DNA from: Serratia sp. UGAL515B_01
GTDB lineage: Bacteria > Pseudomonadota > Gammaproteobacteria > Enterobacterales > Enterobacteriaceae
NCBI RefSeq assembly: GCF_033095805.1
Contig: NZ_CP109901.1
Span: forward strand, 1,116,001 to 1,180,000
Direction: 5' to 3'
DNA: 64,000 bases
Shown here: positions 61,680 to 64,000 of the stretch, piece by piece
How positions within the stretch are numbered: the first letter of the stretch is position 1
Layout of the letters: each line of letters begins with the position of its first letter
Notes under the pieces: generated by a model
Seen by the model: only the letters and a program-made list of their open reading frames with translations
The model's database searches: none
Told to the model about the DNA's origin: nothing
Made by a program: the position numbers and the translations under genes

Positions 61680-62792
61680 ATGAACGCCAAATCCCCTGAG
61701 CAGACCAACCCTGAAGTACTGCGTGCCCTGGTGACCGGTGTATTGGCCACCTTTGAACACCCGACATTAAAAAGTAACCTGACGACGCTGAAAGCTATCC
61801 ACCATTGTGCGCTTTTAGACAATGTATTACATATTGAACTGAATATGCCTTTCCCATGGAAAAGCGGTTTTAAGGTACTCAAAGAGACCGTGAGCAGCGA
61901 ATTGCTGCGTCTAACTGGCGCGCAGGCTATCGATTGGAAGCTGAAACACGACATCAACACGATGAAACGTGCCAATGACCAGCCTGGTGTAAAAGGAGTG
62001 CGAAACATCATCGCTGTCAGTTCCGGTAAAGGCGGAGTGGGGAAGTCCAGTACTGCTGTCAATTTGGCACTGGCACTGATTGCTGAGGGTGCCAAAGTTG
62101 GGATACTCGATGCTGACATCTACGGTCCGTCGATTCCTAATATGCTTGGTACCGAGAATCAACGCCCAACCTCACCGGATGGCAAGCACATGGCGCCCAT
62201 AATAACCCATGGTTTGGCCTCAAACTCTATCGGTTATTTGGTCACCGATGACAACGCGATGGTTTGGCGTGGCCCGATGGCCAGCAAGGCATTATTGCAA
62301 TTGCTTCAGGACACGTTGTGGCCGGACCTGGATTATCTGGTGTTGGATATGCCACCGGGAACGGGTGACATTCAATTAACGTTGTCGCAAAACATTCCAG
62401 TAACGGGGGCCTTGGTGGTGACAACACCACAAGATATTGCTCTGCTGGATGCGGCGAAAGGTATCGTCATGTTCGAAAAAGTACATGTGCCGGTTCTAGG
62501 CATCGTTGAGAACATGAGTGTGCATATTTGCAGTAATTGTGGACATCATGAACCTATTTTTGGCACCGGCGGTGCAGAAAAACTGGTGAATAAGTATAAC
62601 AGCCGCTTGCTGGGACAGATGCCATTACATATTACGCTGCGTGAAGATCTGGATCGCGGGCAACCGACCGTGGTTAGCCGACCAGATAGTGAGTTTGCAG
62701 AGATTTACCGGCAATTAGCTGGCCGTGTCGCTGCACAGATGTATTGGCAAGGTGAGTCAATCCCAACTGAGATCGCTTTCCGAGCGCTGTAA
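61680..62792 (+). CDS. apbC: Mrp/ApbC, iron-sulfur cluster carrier ATPase
   Basis: A 370-residue P-loop protein. An N-terminal MIP18/DUF59-like domain (about 12-85) precedes a deviant Walker A SSGKGGVGKSSTAVNLA, Walker B-like LVLDMPPGTGDIQLT and the cluster-binding Cys pair CSNCG. It carries Fe-S clusters to target proteins. The start at MNAKSPEQ has AAGGAG 7 bases upstream; a longer frame reaching into the metG promoter is discarded. Divergent from metG. Confidence 0.95.
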   Translation: MNAKSPEQTNPEVLRALVTGVLATFEHPTLKSNLTTLKAIHHCALLDNVLHIELNMPFPWKSGFKVLKETVSSELLRLTGAQAIDWKLKHDINTMKRANDQPGVKGVRNIIAVSSGKGGVGKSSTAVNLALALIAEGAKVGILDADIYGPSIPNMLGTENQRPTSPDGKHMAPIITHGLASNSIGYLVTDDNAMVWRGPMASKALLQLLQDTLWPDLDYLVLDMPPGTGDIQLTLSQNIPVTGALVVTTPQDIALLDAAKGIVMFEKVHVPVLGIVENMSVHICSNCGHHEPIFGTGGAEKLVNKYNSRLLGQMPLHITLREDLDRGQPTVVSRPDSEFAEIYRQLAGRVAAQMYWQGESIPTEIAFRAL

Positions 62793-62817
62793 TTGTCCTT
62801 CAATGTCTGAAGTAGAC

Positions 62818-62839
62818 TCCTCTCCCTTGTGGGAGAGGA
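62818..62839 (+). terminator. Hairpin after apbC
   Basis: TCCTCTCCC / GGGAGAGGA with a 4-base loop, followed by AAACGGTTTTGTTT; probable terminator. Confidence 0.65.
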
Positions 62840-62890
62840 AAACGGTTTTGTTTACGCCCTAGCTGGTTATAAACCGAATGGGTGAATGCT

Positions 62891-63019
62891 TATACCCAAA
62901 ATAATTCGAGTCGCATGTAGGCGGCAAGTCTGAAAGTCACCAAGAGCATAGCTCACTATGTGACGGGTGCGAGCGGACGAAGCCACCACCCATGAAACTT
63001 GAAGAATGAAGGGAATATA
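62891..63019. repeat. Family-3 palindromic repeat, copy c (129 bp)
   Basis: TATACCCAAAATAATTCGAG on the left and ACTTGAAGAATGAAGGGAAT then ATA on the right, with an internal inverted AGCATAGCTCACTATGTGAC core. This is the best-preserved copy of the ERIC/YPAL-like family here. Confidence 0.7.
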
Positions 63020-63339
63020 CTGTTGCTGTGACAAATTTGAAATAATATAACAATTTTGAAAACTCTGCCTGGCAGACGTTGTTGGCAAAATCGGTTGTTT
63101 TTAAGCGTATTATCGCCCTGTCACCCGCTTAAAAACTGGCGTCCGGGGGGGTAAATCCCTATAATTATCACGTTGTGTACCCTTCGTTTTTCAAGCTGTA
63201 ATGTTGTTACCTACAAGTAGGGTCCGATTCATTACCTAAGTCAGTTCCTGGGGAGTTAATGCATTGGCCTCTGGAACAGCAAGAAACTCATCGGGTACAG
63301 TTCCCCCTTTCCCCATTTTGAAACCAGGTCTTTAATTTT
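63020..63339. promoter_or_regulatory. Upstream region of udk
   Basis: No gene. A half copy of the family-3 repeat (GTACCCTTCGTTTTTCAAGC) lies near 63177. The remainder probably holds the udk promoter; no confident boxes. Confidence 0.35.
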
Positions 63340-63981
63340 ATGACTGACAAGTCGCATCAGTGCGTCATCATTGGTATAGCTGGCGCATCAGCCTCCGGAA
63401 AAAGCCTTATTGCCAGTACTTTATACCGCGAACTTCGAGATCAGGTTGGTGATCAACATATTGGAGTGATCCCGGAAGACTGTTACTACAAAGACCAGAC
63501 TCATCTGACTATGGAAGAACGGGTCAAAACTAATTATGACCACCCGAGCGCCATGGATCACGATCTGCTGATCCAGCACCTGAAAATGTTGAAAGCAGGC
63601 GATTCGATTGAACTGCCACAATACAGTTACACTGAACACACGCGCAAAAAAGAGACCATTCATCTGGAACCCAAGAAGGTCATTATTTTGGAAGGGATCT
63701 TGTTATTGACCGATATCCACTTGCGTCAGGAGATGAATTTCTCGATCTTTGTCGATACACCGCTTGATATTTGTCTGATGCGCCGTATGAAACGCGATGT
63801 AAATGAGCGCGGCCGTTCAATGGACTCGGTGATGGCGCAGTACCAGAAAACCGTTCGTCCCATGTTCCTTCAGTTTATTGAGCCTTCCAAACAGTATGCC
63901 GATATTATCGTTCCACGCGGTGGCAAAAACCGTATTGCGATTGATATTTTGAAAGCGAAGATCAGTCAATTCTTTGAATAA
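63340..63981 (+). CDS. udk: Udk, uridine/cytidine kinase
   Basis: A 213-residue P-loop kinase: [21 protein letters not shown] (Walker A), [33 protein letters not shown], and the lid region [49 protein letters not shown]. It phosphorylates uridine and cytidine in pyrimidine salvage, complementing Cdd. The gene ends 19 bases from the window edge. Confidence 0.97.
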   Translation: MTDKSHQCVIIGIAGASASGKSLIASTLYRELRDQVGDQHIGVIPEDCYYKDQTHLTMEERVKTNYDHPSAMDHDLLIQHLKMLKAGDSIELPQYSYTEHTRKKETIHLEPKKVIILEGILLLTDIHLRQEMNFSIFVDTPLDICLMRRMKRDVNERGRSMDSVMAQYQKTVRPMFLQFIEPSKQYADIIVPRGGKNRIAIDILKAKISQFFE

Positions 63982-64000
63982 AAAAACCAAAGTGTTGGAT

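Overview
The window is a stretch of a mid-GC enterobacterial chromosome. Nearly every gene is a close relative of a known Enterobacterales gene (glnHPQ, ompX, rhtA, ybiT, moeAB, gsiABCD, folE, yeiB, mglBAC, sanA, maeA, cdd, yohJK, metG, mrp, udk). The gene order (bcs operon, then rlmF-glnQPH, then rhtA/ompX, and later folE-yeiB-mgl ... metG/mrp/udk) and the abundance of short intergenic repeats suggest a Yersiniaceae/Hafniaceae-type organism such as Serratia or Yersinia. This placement is inference, not a database match. No tRNA, rRNA, CRISPR array, intact insertion sequence or prophage was seen.

Layout. 1-4.7 kb: the 3' end of a cellulose synthesis operon that carries bcsD (bcsC, bcsD, bcsZ). 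4.7-9.2 kb: a flavin-reductase-like protein, rlmF, and the glutamine importer glnHPQ behind a candidate sigma-54/NtrC control region. 9.2-14.7 kb: a response-regulator diguanylate cyclase overlapping a 1523-residue CHASE-PAS hybrid kinase, which is a likely c-di-GMP control unit. 15-17.3 kb: rhtA and ompX. 17.6-23.7 kb: a four-carbon sugar-acid (threonate/tetronate) catabolic cluster with transporter and divergent DeoR regulator. 23.8-28.4 kb: an uncharacterised envelope module consisting of a two-component system, a membrane cytochrome b, a Tat-exported molybdopterin oxidoreductase with a lipobox, a secreted MxKDx-repeat protein and a small DUF1471 protein. 28.5-29.5 kb: an IS relic and a small AraC-type regulator. 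29.8-39.3 kb: ybiT, moeAB and the glutathione importer gsiABCD. 40-46 kb: formaldehyde detoxification (S-formylglutathione hydrolase plus FrmA), an MFS carrier, folE and yeiB. 46.7-50.5 kb: the galactose importer mglBAC, with the expected galS regulator missing although two gal-type operators remain. 50.7-64 kb: DUF2058 and DUF2251 proteins, sanA, maeA, cdd, yohJK, a secreted alpha/beta hydrolase, metG, mrp/apbC and udk.

The most unusual content lies between genes. (1) A family of miniature elements has ends resembling TAGGCTGTGTCCCTCAATTG and its inverse; at least eight whole, half or degenerate copies are present, including one inside glnHPQ and one that supplies a kinase stop codon. (2) A second roughly 75-base family begins GTTCTTAATACCGC (three copies). 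(3) A third, ERIC/YPAL-like family has tataccc...gggtata-type ends. (4) A 230-base segment at 57.4-57.65 kb folds into six consecutive hairpins and may be an undescribed structured RNA or relic. (5) Long structured leaders lie before folE and mglB. Starts were chosen from ribosome-binding sites and family length; where they were moved inward from a longer open frame this is stated.
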